The notes: a model not told the origin generated them from the letters alone. Shown: positions 34,363 through 43,379, counted from the first letter of the stretch. The stretch: 64,000 nucleotides of DNA from CAVZCC01 sp963773765 (GCA_963773765.1 CAVZCC010000010.1:6233-70232); one strand, 5' to 3'. Translations and numbers: made by a program.

Positions 34363-36703
34363 TCAGCGGGCGGGCTTGAACCGGCGCAGGCGCAACGAGT
34401 TGGTCACCACGAACACGCTGGAGAACGCCATGGCCGCGCCGGCCAGCATGGGGTTGAGCCATCCCATGGCCGCGATCGGGATGGCGGCCACGTTGTAGGC
34501 GAAGGCCCAGAACAGGTTGCCCTTGATGGTGCCGAGCGTCCGGCGGGACAGTCGGATGGCGTCCGGTGCGGTCCGGAGGTCGCCCGAGACCAGCGTCAGG
34601 TCGGCAGCCTCGATGGCGGCGTCGGTGCCCGTGCCCATGGCGATGCCCAGGTCTGCGGTGGCCAGCGCCGCGGCGTCGTTCACGCCGTCGCCCACCATGG
34701 CCACCACCCGCCCCTCGGACTGGAGGCGCCGCACGACGGCGACCTTGTCCTCCGGCAGGACCTCGGCGATCACGTCGTCGGCATCGATGCCCACCTCCCG
34801 GGCCACGGCCCGGGCCGGGTCGGCGCCGTCCCCGGTGAGCAGCACCGGCCGCAGCCCGAGCGCCCGCAGCGAGGCGACCGCCTCGGCCGAACCGTCCTTG
34901 GCCGTGTCGGCCAGGGCCACCAGGACCCGCACCGATCCGTCCCATCCGGCGGCGATCACCGTGCGACCCAGGGCGGTCTGCTCCCCGACCGCGACCTGCA
35001 GGGCCCGCGGCATGATCAGGCCCTCCTCGGCCAGCAGTGCCGGGCGCCCGGCCACCACGCGGACCGGGCCGTCACCCCGCTCGACCACACCGACCACACC
35101 CAGTCCGGCCCGGTTCCGGAAGCCGTCGACCGGGTCCAGGCCGCCCGCCTCGGACCGGGCCGCGTCGGCGATGGCCCGGGCGATCGGGTGCTCCGACGGG
35201 TCCTCCACCGACCCGACCACGCGCAGCGCCTCGGCCCGGTCCAGGCCCGCGCCGGTCACCACGTCGACCACCGTCATGGTCCCGGCGGTGACGGTGCCGG
35301 TCTTGTCCAGCACGATCGTGTCCACCGTCCGGGTCGACTCCAGCACCTCGGGGCCCTTGATGAGGATGCCCAGCTGGGCCCCCCGACCGGTCCCCACCAG
35401 CAGGGCCACCGGCGTGGCCAGGCCCAGGGCGCAGGGGCAGGCGATGATGAGCACCGCCACCGCGGCGGAGAAGGCCCGGTCCGGTTCGCCCAGCAGGAGC
35501 CAGACCACCAGGGTGGCCAGGGACAACAGGATGACCACCGGGACGAACACCGCGGCCACCCGGTCGGCCAACCGCTGCACGTCGGCCTTGCCGGTCTGGG
35601 CGTCCGTGACGAGCTGGGCCATGCGGGCCAGCTGCGTGTCCGCTCCCACCCGGGTGGCGCGGACCACCAGGCGTCCGGACTCGTTCACGGTGGCGCCGAC
35701 CACCGGGTCGCCGGCCGCCACGTCCACCGGGACGCTCTCGCCGGTCAGCATGCTGGCGTCCACCGCGGAGGTGCCGTCCTCCACCACGCCGTCGGTGGCG
35801 ATGCGCTCGCCGGGCCGGACCACGAACCGGTCGCCCACCCCGAGCCGGCCGACGGGCACCCGGCGTTCCGCGCCGTCGTCGCCGAGGACGCTGACGTCCT
35901 TGGCCCCGAGCGAGAGGAGCGCCTCCAGGGCGGCACCGGCCCGGCGCTTGGCCCGGGCCTCCAGGTAGCGGCCGAGCAGGATGAAGGTGGGCACCGCCGC
36001 GGCCACCTCCAGGTAGGCGTGGTCCAGTCCGCCGGTGGGCGGCGCGAAGAGCGACGACGACATCTCCATGCCCGACATGCCGGCCTCGCCGAAGAACAGG
36101 GCGACGAGCGACCAGGCGTAGGCGGCGATCACGCCGACGGAGATGAGGGTGTCCATGGTGGCGGTGCCGTGGCGGGCGTTGCGCCAGGCGGCCACGTGGA
36201 ACGGCCAGGCCCCCCAGACCGCGACGGGCGACGCCAGCGTCAGGGCGAACCACTGCCAGTTGCGGAACTGCAGGGCGGGGACCATGGAGACCAGCACCAC
36301 GGGCACGGCCAGGGCGGTGCAGATGAGCAGGCGCTGGCGCAGTGCGGCCACACCGGCGTCGCCGGTCGGGCCGTGGTCGTGGACCGCAACGGCCCCGGCG
36401 GCACCGTCCTGGTCGGCGGCTCCGGCGCCCTCGGGGGCGACCGTGGGTGGTGGTGGCTCCGCGCCGTACCCGGCGTCCTCCACCGCTCCCACCAGGTCCT
36501 GGACGGCGACCTGTCCGGGATCGAACTCGACCCGGGCCCGGCCGAGTGCGTAGTTGACGCTGGCCTCCACGCCGTCCATCCGGTTCAGGCGCTTCTCGAT
36601 CCGGGCCGCGCACGACGCGCACGTCATGCCCGGTGACCTGCAGGTCCAGCCGTTCCAGGCCGGGCAGGTCGAACTGCGGTGTGGGCGCGGCGGTGTCGGT
36701 CAT
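34363..36703 (-). pseudogene. copA: Copper-exporting P1B-type ATPase CopA, left copy, one frameshift
   Basis: A P-type ATPase that exports Cu(I) across the membrane. It has one N-terminal heavy-metal domain (CASC motif), eight expected membrane helices, the channel motif CPC in IIACPCALGLA, the phosphorylation site DKTGT, SEHPIA and the hinge GDGVNDAAAL. The C-terminal YN and MxxSS residues mark the copper subgroup. An extra C at about 36,627, just before the CASC motif, breaks the frame; otherwise the reading frame runs through. ATG 36703 overlaps the csoR stop (ATGA), so it is translated by coupling. The right-arm copy is in frame here but has the CASC motif altered instead. Confidence 0.9.
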
Positions 36704-37038
36704 GACGTCACCAACCGCCTGATGACGGCCGAGGCCTCGGCCAGCTTCTCCTCCGCGTCGGCCGGGTCCCCCACGGCGGCCTGCGCCACGCAGTGGCGGA
36801 GGTGGTCGTCCATGAGGGCGAGCGCCACCCCCTGCAGGGCCCGGGTGGTGGCCGAGATCTGGGTGAGGACGTCGATGCAGTACGTGTCCTCCTCGATGAG
36901 CCGCTGCAGGCCGCGCACCTGGCCCTCCACCCGGCGCAGGCGCTTCAGGTAGGCGTCCTTGTCGGCGCTGTAGCCGTGGACGGCGGGGCCCGGGGTCCGG
37001 GGAGCGTCGTGGAGCGTGTCGGGGGCGCTGTCGGTCAT
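36700..37038 (-). CDS. csoR: CsoR-type copper-sensing repressor, left copy (intact)
   Basis: A 112-residue repressor of the CsoR/RcnR family. The copper ligands form the C-H-C set: Cys in DTYCIDVL and His/Cys in MDDHLRHC. The helical core (KRLRRVEGQVRGLQRLIEE) is the family signature. Cu(I) binding releases the repressor from its operator. It is the first gene of a csoR-copA operon, and ATG 37038 follows a TATCCT -10 overlapped by an operator-like palindrome, so the operon probably controls itself. Confidence 0.95.
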   Translation of the reverse strand: MTDSAPDTLHDAPRTPGPAVHGYSADKDAYLKRLRRVEGQVRGLQRLIEEDTYCIDVLTQISATTRALQGVALALMDDHLRHCVAQAAVGDPADAEEKLAEASAVIRRLVTS

Positions 37039-37044
37039 GGTCGA

Positions 37045-37090
37045 AGGATACCCCTCTGGGGTACCTGGCACAAGTACCCCCCCGGGGTAC
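37045..37090 (-). promoter_or_regulatory. csoR-copA promoter with two CsoR operator-like palindromes (left copy)
   Basis: Two palindromes: TACCCC-TCT-GGGGTA at 37,049-37,063 and GTACCCC-CCC-GGGGTAC at 37,074-37,090, with centres 26 bp apart. The first overlaps the leaderless -10 TATCCT (37,045-37,050), 6 bases before ATG 37038. Such short inverted C/G runs are the known form of CsoR operators. Confidence 0.8.
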
Positions 37091-37120
37091 TGATCAGTCG
37101 GTCCGGATCAGCGGTCCCGA

Positions 37121-37762
37121 TCAGGCGGTGCCAGGCCCGGCGTGGGCCCTGATCCAGGCGTGCATGGCGATGCCCGACGCCACACCGGCGTTGATGGACC
37201 GGGTCGAGCCGAACATGGGGATGTCCCGCACCTCGGCACAGGCCCCCACCGCCTCGGCCGACAGGCCCGAGCCCTCCTGGCCGAACAGCAGCACACACCG
37301 CTCCGGCAGCGGCGACGCCTCCAGCGGGACCGCTCCCTCCACGTTGTCGATGCCCACCACCGCCAGGCCCTCCTGGGCCGCCCGGGCCGACAGGGCAGCC
37401 ACCGTCGGGTGGTGCACCACGTGCACGTAGCGGTCGGTGACCATGGCGCCCCGGCGGTTCCAGCGCCGTCGACCCACGATGTGCACCGCGGCGGCCCCGA
37501 AGGCGTTGGCGTTGCGCACCACCGTGCCGATGTTCAGGTCGTGGCGCCAGTTCTCGATGGCGACGTGGAACCCGAACCGGCGGGTGTCCAGGTCGGCGAC
37601 GATCGCCTCCACCGTCCAGTAGCGGTAGCGGTCCACCACGTTGCGCCGGTCACCGTGCTCCAGCAGCCCGGGGTCCAGGCGCGGGTCGTCCGGCCACGGT
37701 CGGGCGTGGGGTCCGACCCCCACCTCGTCCGCCCCCGGAGGAGGGGCCGCGTTGTCGGTCAT
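37121..37762 (-). CDS. SpoU/TrmH-type RNA 2'-O-methyltransferase, left copy (intact)
   Basis: A 213-residue knotted SPOUT methyltransferase. The three motifs are NIGTVVRNANAFG, LLFGQEGSGLS and GSTRSINAGVASGIAMHAW; the N-terminal region (DRRNVVDRYRYW) probably binds RNA. It methylates a ribose in tRNA or rRNA; which one is not readable. It is transcribed divergently from the cbiX gene with only 24 bases between the two start codons. The right-arm partner is clearly diverged over its coding body. Confidence 0.9.
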   Translation of the reverse strand: MTDNAAPPPGADEVGVGPHARPWPDDPRLDPGLLEHGDRRNVVDRYRYWTVEAIVADLDTRRFGFHVAIENWRHDLNIGTVVRNANAFGAAAVHIVGRRRWNRRGAMVTDRYVHVVHHPTVAALSARAAQEGLAVVGIDNVEGAVPLEASPLPERCVLLFGQEGSGLSAEAVGACAEVRDIPMFGSTRSINAGVASGIAMHAWIRAHAGPGTA

Positions 37763-37770
37763 CCCGTCGG

Positions 37771-37780
37771 ACCGTACCGT
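37771..37780. promoter_or_regulatory. Overlapping divergent leaderless -10 elements (ACCGTACCGT)
   Basis: TACCGT at 37,775-37,780 (plus) lies 6 bases before ATG 37787, and TACGGT at 37,771-37,776 (minus) lies 8 bases before ATG 37762. The two -10 hexamers share two bases, so polymerase can serve only one gene at a time. Confidence 0.5.
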
Positions 37781-37786
37781 GGCGCC

Positions 37787-38173
37787 ATGCCGTCCGACCC
37801 CACCGACGCCTCCACCGCGGTCGTGCTGATCGCCCACGGGAGCCGGAACCCGGCCACGGCGACCGCCCACCGCGAGCTGTGCGAACAGGTCGCGGCGCGG
37901 GCCGGGACGGCGGTCGCCCCCGCCTACCTGGAGCTCTCCCAGCCGTCCATCCCCGATGCCATCGACGCCGCGGTCGCCGGCGGCGCCCACACCGTCCGAC
38001 TGGTGCCGTTCTTCCTGCACGTCGGCAACCACGTGCTGCGCGACCTGCCCGACATCGTCGCCGCGGCCCGGGACCGCCACCCGGACGTGACGGTGGTGCT
38101 GGAGGAGCACGTCGGCGCCGATCCGGCCCTGGTGGACCTGGTGGCCCGGCGCCTGAGAGGACCGGCAGGCTGA
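37787..38173 (+). CDS. cbiX: CbiX-type sirohydrochlorin cobaltochelatase/ferrochelatase, left copy
   Basis: A 128-residue single-domain chelatase of the CbiX-S type, inserting cobalt or iron into sirohydrochlorin for B12 or siroheme. The first metal-site region is VVLIAHGSRNPA and the second PFFLHVGNHVLRDLP. The short form usually works as a dimer. It is intact here; the right-arm copy is frameshifted. The start is 24 bases from the divergent methyltransferase start. Confidence 0.88.
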   Translation: MPSDPTDASTAVVLIAHGSRNPATATAHRELCEQVAARAGTAVAPAYLELSQPSIPDAIDAAVAGGAHTVRLVPFFLHVGNHVLRDLPDIVAAARDRHPDVTVVLEEHVGADPALVDLVARRLRGPAG

Positions 38174-38220
38174 GGGCCGGCTCTCAGCAACGGGGCCGCG
38201 GGCCCCGAACGCGCCGCCGG

Positions 38221-38226
38221 TACCGT
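38221..38226 (+). promoter_or_regulatory. Leaderless -10 element TACCGT for the DUF4230 gene (left)
   Basis: TACCGT lies 8 bases before ATG 38235. The preceding stretch 38,174-38,220 contains the inverted repeat GGGCCG...CGGGGCC, a possible terminator of cbiX. Confidence 0.45.
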
Positions 38227-38234
38227 TGACCGCC

Positions 38235-38897
38235 ATGGGAACCCTCGCCAAGCCCAAGCGCGGTGGCATCGGCGTCGCCACCACCGTCTCGCTGGTCGTG
38301 ATCGCGCTGAGCCTGTTCGGACTCCTGGTCTTCGGCGTGATCACCGCCCTGGACCCGTTCGGGTCCGAGACGGTCGACCGGTCCGGTCCCGCCCTGCTCG
38401 AGCGCATCCAGAAGCTGGAGGAGTTCACCGCGGCGGAGGCCAACTTCACCCAGGACGTGGACCTGGAGGAGGACGCCAACTACCTGCCGGACTTCATCAA
38501 GGGCGAACGGGTGACGGCGCTGGTCACCGGCCAGGTCCGGGCCACGGTGGACTTCGGGCAACTGGACGAGGACGCCATCTCGGTGTCCGAGGACCGCTCC
38601 ACCATCCGCCTGGACCTCCCCGAGCCGACCCTGAGCGATGCGGAGGTGGAGGAGTCCTCCACCCGGATCGTCTCCCGTGACCGTGGGCTCGTCGACCGGT
38701 TCGAGGACGTGTTCTCCGGCAACCCCTTCGACGACGGCAAGCTCTACGCCGCGGCGGAGGACAAGCTGGAGGCCGCGGCCAGGGAGTCGGACCTGACCGA
38801 GCAGGCCAAGGCCAACACCGAGAAGTGGCTGCGGACGTTCCTGGGCGCGGCCGGGTTCACCACCGTCGAGATCACCTGGGACGCACCGCCGACCTGA
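38235..38897 (+). CDS. DUF4230 membrane-anchored protein, left copy (intact)
   Basis: A 220-residue protein with one N-terminal membrane helix (VSLVVIALSLFGLLVFGVI) and a large outside domain. The pattern KLEEFTAAEANFTQDV, KGERVTALVTGQVRATVDF and RLDLPEPTLS is the DUF4230 signature. Its function is unknown. It stands upstream of an ABC transporter on the same strand, separated by 93 bases that hold a small tandem repeat. Confidence 0.85.
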   Translation: MGTLAKPKRGGIGVATTVSLVVIALSLFGLLVFGVITALDPFGSETVDRSGPALLERIQKLEEFTAAEANFTQDVDLEEDANYLPDFIKGERVTALVTGQVRATVDFGQLDEDAISVSEDRSTIRLDLPEPTLSDAEVEESSTRIVSRDRGLVDRFEDVFSGNPFDDGKLYAAAEDKLEAAARESDLTEQAKANTEKWLRTFLGAAGFTTVEITWDAPPT

Positions 38898-38929
38898 CCG
38901 GGTTCCCGGGCCGGCTGTGTAGGTTTGGC

Positions 38930-38965
38930 ACTCCCCACTCCCCACTCCCCACTGCCCCACTCCCC
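38930..38965. repeat. Tandem 7-bp repeat (ACTCCCC)n, left copy
   Basis: Four ACTCCCC units and one ACTGCCCC variant lie between the DUF4230 gene and the ABC ATPase gene. The right arm holds the same array in reverse (61,114-61,150). Confidence 0.75.
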
Positions 38966-38990
38966 ACCTGCATCTCCCCGGAGCCCCAGC

Positions 38991-39749
38991 GTGACCGATC
39001 CCACCCCCGCCCCCGTCGCCACCGTCACCTGGGCCGCGCAGGTGCTGGGGGCCTCCAAGGTCTACGGCTCGGGCGACGCCGAGGTCCGGGCGCTCGACGG
39101 CGTCACCGTGGGGTTCGAGCCGGGGCGGTTCACCGCCATCATGGGCCCGTCCGGCTCGGGGAAGTCCACCCTGATGCAGTGCGCGGCGGGCCTGGACCGG
39201 CTCACCGCGGGCCGGGCGCTGATCGGTGACGTGGACATCACCTCGCTCAACGAGAAGCAGCTCACGCTGCTGCGGCGGGACAAGGTGGGGTTCATCTTCC
39301 AGCAGTTCAACCTGCTGCCCACGCTGGACGCCAGGGAGAACATCACCTTCCCGCTGGACCTGGCGGGACGGAAGCCGGACCCGGCCTGGATGGACCAGGT
39401 CATCACCACCGTGGGGTTGGCCGACCGGTTGCACCACAAGCCGTCGGAGCTGTCCGGCGGCCAGCAGCAACGCGTCGCTGTGGCCCGGGCCCTGGTGGAA
39501 CGACCCGAGATCATCTTCGCCGACGAGCCCACCGGCAACCTGGACTCCCACTCCTCCACCGAGATCCTGTCGTTCATGCAGCGGGCCGTGGCCGACTTCG
39601 GCCAGACCGTGGTGATGGTCACCCACGACCCCGTGGCCGCCATGTACGCCAGCAGGGTCCTGTTCCTGGCCGACGGCCGGATCGTGGACGAGCTCCTGTC
39701 CCCCACCCGGGAGGCCATCCTCGGGCGCATGGGCCGACTCGGCGCCTGA
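38991..39749 (+). CDS. ABC transporter ATPase, LolD/MacB type, left copy (intact)
   Basis: A 252-residue ATP-binding subunit. Walker A is GPSGSGKST, the signature is LSGGQQQR and Walker B is IIFADEPTGN. This FtsE/LolD/MacB-type ATPase works with the FtsX-like permease directly downstream. Start GTG 38991 is the only start giving the full N-terminus. The gap to the permease is 38 bases, so they form an operon. Confidence 0.93.
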   Translation: MTDPTPAPVATVTWAAQVLGASKVYGSGDAEVRALDGVTVGFEPGRFTAIMGPSGSGKSTLMQCAAGLDRLTAGRALIGDVDITSLNEKQLTLLRRDKVGFIFQQFNLLPTLDARENITFPLDLAGRKPDPAWMDQVITTVGLADRLHHKPSELSGGQQQRVAVARALVERPEIIFADEPTGNLDSHSSTEILSFMQRAVADFGQTVVMVTHDPVAAMYASRVLFLADGRIVDELLSPTREAILGRMGRLGA

Positions 39750-39787
39750 GCGCCCGCGGGCCCCAGAGACACGGACGCACCAGACCC

Positions 39788-42352
39788 ATGTTCCGCTTCG
39801 CACTCAAGAACCTCCGGGCCAACGCCACCCGGCTGGTGGCCACCGCCACCGCGGTGATCATCGGGATCGCCTTCCTGGCCGCGGGGCTGATGCTGACCGA
39901 CGCCATGAAGAACGCCCTGGAGGGCAACGTCGACCAGCAGTACGCCACGGTGGACCTGGTCGTGCGGCCCGGGGCGTCGCTCGGCGACTTCGGGGGCGCG
40001 GTCCCCGCCGCCCTGATCGACACCATCAGCGGCACCGCCGGCGTGGCGGCCGCAGCCGGTGAGCTCTCGGGGCCTGCGTCCCTGCTGGGCCGCGACGGGG
40101 AGGTCCTCACGTCGCGGTCCCAGGGCCGGGCCTGGATTCAGGACCGGGAGCTGAACCCGCTGACCCTGCTGGACGGGTCCGCGCCCGTGGGCACCGACCA
40201 GGTGGTCGTCGACCGCGCCAGCGCCTCCGACGCAGGGCTGTCCGTGGGCGACACCACCGCGATCGGCACCCCGAAGGGTCGCATCGAGGCCACGGTGGTG
40301 GGCATCTCCGAGTTCGGCGACGAGGCCGGCACCGACGACGGCGGCACGCTGTCGTTCGCCCCGGACGCCGCCATCGAGATCCTCAACACCGGCGTGGCGG
40401 GCTACGACGACGTGCTGGTGCGCACGTCGGACGGAGCGTCGGAGGCCACGGTGCGCGCCGCCCTGACCCGCGGGCTGCCCGGCAGCGTGGAGGTGGTGAC
40501 CGGCGAGGAGTTCCGGACCGACCAACGTTCCCAGAACGCGGGCCTGGTGGACCTGCTGCGGCCGGCACTGCAGGGGTTCGCCTACCTCGCGCTGTTCGTG
40601 GCCGGCTTCGTGATCTTCAACACCTTCTCGGTGGTCGTGACCCAGCGGTTCCGGGAGCTGGCCCTGATCCGGGCCGTGGGCGGCACCCCGGGGCAGGTCC
40701 GCCGGTCCCTGATGTTCGAGGGCCTGGGGATCGGGGTCGTCGCCAGCGCGCTGGGGATCGTGGTGGGCGCCCTGCTGGCCCTGCTGCTCCAGGCCGCGTT
40801 GGGCTGGCTGGACATCTCCCTCCCCGGCTCCGGTGTGTCGCTCAGCCTGGGGACGGTCGTGCTGTGCATGGGCATGGGCACCGTGGTGACGCTGGTCTCG
40901 GTGGCCGTGCCCGCCTTCCGGGCCGGGAGGACCCGGCCCGTGGAGGCCATGCGGGACAGCGCGGTGGACACGTCCGGCACGTCCAAGGTGCGGGCCGTGC
41001 TCGGCGGGGCCGCCCTGGTGGTGGCGCTGGTGCTCCTCCTGGTGAACCGGTTGGGCGGCGCGCAGTGGTACCTGCTGGCACCGGGCGCCCTGCTGCTGTT
41101 CGTCGGGCTGGTGGTCGGCGGCCCGCTGCTGGCACGGCTGTTCGCCATGGTGCTGGAGCCGGCGGCCCGGCGCATGGGGCTGACCGCCCGCCTGGCGGTG
41201 GACAACACCGTGCGCAACCCGAAGCGGACCGCCACCACGGCCAATGCGTTGGTGATCGGCCTGTTCCTGGTCACGCTCGTGACGGTGTCGGGCGACGCCC
41301 TCAAGGGCTGGACGGTGGACGAGCTGAACAAGCTGTCGTCGTCGGACTTCATCGTGGCGGGCGACAACACGCCGGTGGACCCCACCCTGGTCCAGGGGAT
41401 CGCGGACACCGAGGGCGTGGCGGCCTCCGCACCGGTGCGGACCGCCACGGTGCTCGACACCGAGAACCAGATCGTGATCCTGTCCGGGGCCGACGTGGAC
41501 GCCCTCCAGCGCACCAGCGGGCTCAAGGTCACCGCGGGGTCGCTCGACGAGGTGCGGACGGGCGACGGCGCGGCGGTGGTGGACATCGCCGGCCTGGGTG
41601 GCGGTGACGGCGGGGGCGGCGGTGCCGGCCCCGGGAGCGACCGGACCGTGGCCGACCTGCCGTCGGGCATCGGCCAGAGCGAGCAGGTGGTGGCGGCGGA
41701 CGGGTCCACGGCGGAGGTGCCGATCGTGGCCACGCTCGAGGCCAAGATCGACTCGCTGTTCCTGGGCACGCTGGTGAGCGAGGAGACCCTGCGACGGCTG
41801 GCCGGCGACCAGCCCATCTCGCAGGTGTTCGTCCGCACCGAGCCGGGCCAGGCCGACGCGGTGGGCCTGCGCCTGGATGCGCTGGTGAAGGACTACGCCG
41901 GGGTCCAGGTGGCGCCCGGCAACTTCCTGGGCGACCTGGTGGGGACGGTGTTCGACTTCCTGATCGGCACCGTGAACGCCCTGCTGGGCATGAGCGTCAT
42001 CATCGCCCTGGTCGGCATCGTCAACACGCTCACCCTGTCGATCTTCGAGCGCCGCCGGGAGCTGGGCATGGTGCGGGCGCTCGGGATGACCAACCAGCAG
42101 GTGGCCCGGATGGTCCGGGGCGAGGCGGTGCTGATCGGCGTCCTCGGGACCATCATCGGACTGGGGGCGGGCCTGCTCCTGGGCTGGGTGGTCATCGGCA
42201 GCCTGAGCGGTGATGCCATCCCGCTGTCGGTCAACTGGGCCCGCCTCGGGCTCATCGCCCTGGCCGGCGTGCTGGTGGGGGTCCTGGCCTCGATCCTGCC
42301 GGGGCGGCGGGCCGTGAAGCTGGACATGCTCGACGCCATGGCGGCGACGTAG
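39788..42352 (+). CDS. FtsX-like ABC transporter permease, left copy (intact)
   Basis: An 854-residue permease with two FtsX-type membrane domains. It begins with FRFALKNLRAN and the first membrane helix, then a large extracellular domain, helices near 270-380, two central helices, a second extracellular region, and a C-terminal domain ending RRAVKLDMLDAMAAT. This is the two-domain MacB/YknZ-like architecture of mechanotransmission or lipoprotein-release ABC systems. The cargo is unknown. The right-arm copy is also full length, so this gene is intact in both arms. Confidence 0.92.
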   Translation: MFRFALKNLRANATRLVATATAVIIGIAFLAAGLMLTDAMKNALEGNVDQQYATVDLVVRPGASLGDFGGAVPAALIDTISGTAGVAAAAGELSGPASLLGRDGEVLTSRSQGRAWIQDRELNPLTLLDGSAPVGTDQVVVDRASASDAGLSVGDTTAIGTPKGRIEATVVGISEFGDEAGTDDGGTLSFAPDAAIEILNTGVAGYDDVLVRTSDGASEATVRAALTRGLPGSVEVVTGEEFRTDQRSQNAGLVDLLRPALQGFAYLALFVAGFVIFNTFSVVVTQRFRELALIRAVGGTPGQVRRSLMFEGLGIGVVASALGIVVGALLALLLQAALGWLDISLPGSGVSLSLGTVVLCMGMGTVVTLVSVAVPAFRAGRTRPVEAMRDSAVDTSGTSKVRAVLGGAALVVALVLLLVNRLGGAQWYLLAPGALLLFVGLVVGGPLLARLFAMVLEPAARRMGLTARLAVDNTVRNPKRTATTANALVIGLFLVTLVTVSGDALKGWTVDELNKLSSSDFIVAGDNTPVDPTLVQGIADTEGVAASAPVRTATVLDTENQIVILSGADVDALQRTSGLKVTAGSLDEVRTGDGAAVVDIAGLGGGDGGGGGAGPGSDRTVADLPSGIGQSEQVVAADGSTAEVPIVATLEAKIDSLFLGTLVSEETLRRLAGDQPISQVFVRTEPGQADAVGLRLDALVKDYAGVQVAPGNFLGDLVGTVFDFLIGTVNALLGMSVIIALVGIVNTLTLSIFERRRELGMVRALGMTNQQVARMVRGEAVLIGVLGTIIGLGAGLLLGWVVIGSLSGDAIPLSVNWARLGLIALAGVLVGVLASILPGRRAVKLDMLDAMAAT

Positions 42353-42388
42353 TGCACTGGTCCCTGCCACCGGACGAACGACCCGGCG

Positions 42389-42424
42389 CACCGACCCAGC
42401 CACCGACCCAGCCATCGACCCAGG
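42389..42424. repeat. Three tandem 12-bp units (CACCGACCCAGC), left copy
   Basis: Three units lie between the permease stop and the GntR start. The right arm has one more complete unit of the same family (57,643-57,702), so the copy number differs between the arms. Confidence 0.75.
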
Positions 42425-42435
42425 CCGCGACGACC

Positions 42436-43218
42436 ATGAACCCTCCTCCTGACCCCACCTCCCCGACGGCGGTGGACCGCGCCAACCCCCTGCCCCTGTG
42501 GGCCCAGGTGGAGGCCGACCTCCGCCGCCGCCTGGCCGCGGGCGCGTTCGCGGATCGATTCCCGACCGACGAGGAACTGGTCTCCAGCTACGACGTGAGC
42601 CGCCACACGGCGCGGGAGGCGGTGCGCCACCTGGCCGAGGACGGGCTGGTGGTCCGCGAACGGGGCCGGGGGACCTCGCTGGCGTCCGACCGCGTGGACC
42701 AGCCCCTGGGGCCCCTCTACAGCCTGTTCGAGGCGGTGGAGGCCGGCGGCGTGGAGCAGGAGAGCGAACTGCTGGAGGAAGGGGTGGTCACCGACGCCGG
42801 TGCGGCGGGGAGGCTGGGCCTCCGCCGGGACGCACCACTGGTCCTGGTCGCCCGCCTGCGCCGGGCCGCGGGTGAGCCGCTGGCCGTGGACCGGGTGTGG
42901 CTACCGGCCAAGGTGGGCCGGCGCCTGCTGGGCACGGACTGGTCGCGCACGAGCCTGTACGAGCAACTGGCCGGGCACGGCTCGGGCCGCCCGGAGGCGG
43001 GCTGGGAGCGGATCAAGGCGGTGGTGCCCGGCCCGGCGGACCGCCGCCTGCTGGGGTTGGGTGCGAACGGGGCCGCGTTCTGCATCGAGCGCCTCGGCAC
43101 TGCCGGCGGCACGCCCGTCGAATGGCGCCACAGCCTGGTTCGGGGCGACCGGTTCGCCTTCCTGACCGACTGGTCGGCCGGCAGTTCGGCCTCCGAGCTC
43201 CGGCTCACCTCCGGCTAG
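42436..43218 (+). CDS. GntR family regulator with UTRA domain, left copy (intact)
   Basis: A 260-residue HutC-type regulator. Winged helix at about residues 15-80 (WAQVEADLRRRLAAGAF, DEELVSSYDVSRHTAREAVRHL), then the ligand-sensing UTRA fold (LVLVARLRRAAGEPLAVDRVWL, RTSLYEQL). It probably represses a nearby transporter or metabolic gene in answer to a small effector. ATG 42436 is preferred; the upstream in-frame region is the 12-bp repeat. It follows the ABC permease by 83 bases. Confidence 0.9.
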   Translation: MNPPPDPTSPTAVDRANPLPLWAQVEADLRRRLAAGAFADRFPTDEELVSSYDVSRHTAREAVRHLAEDGLVVRERGRGTSLASDRVDQPLGPLYSLFEAVEAGGVEQESELLEEGVVTDAGAAGRLGLRRDAPLVLVARLRRAAGEPLAVDRVWLPAKVGRRLLGTDWSRTSLYEQLAGHGSGRPEAGWERIKAVVPGPADRRLLGLGANGAAFCIERLGTAGGTPVEWRHSLVRGDRFAFLTDWSAGSSASELRLTSG

Positions 43219-43255
43219 CGAATCCACCCGCCCAGGCCTCGGCACCACCTGCGCC

Positions 43256-43379
43256 GTCGGCTTGCACCGAATCGGCCGCCGTTCGCCCCGCTCCACCGCA
43301 GCCCGTCGCCACCTCACCCCGTCGGCTTGCATCGAATCGCCAGGGCGCCGCTCCGCCCGTCAATTCGACGGAAGCCGAC
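43256..43379. repeat. Three copies of a 17-19-bp motif GTCGGCTTGCAYCGAATCG, left copy
   Basis: Direct copies at 43,256-43,274 and 43,321-43,339, and an inverted variant at 43,363-43,379 (ATTCGACGGAAGCCGAC). The second and third can form a long imperfect hairpin. They lie between the convergent GntR and cupin genes, so they may act as a terminator or as a mobile repeat. No other function is visible. Confidence 0.65.

Noticed and set aside
34237..36636. Long plus-strand open frames over copA and other minus-strand genes
   Set aside because: High GC gives long antisense open frames with His/Gln/Gly/Arg-rich translations and no family resemblance.
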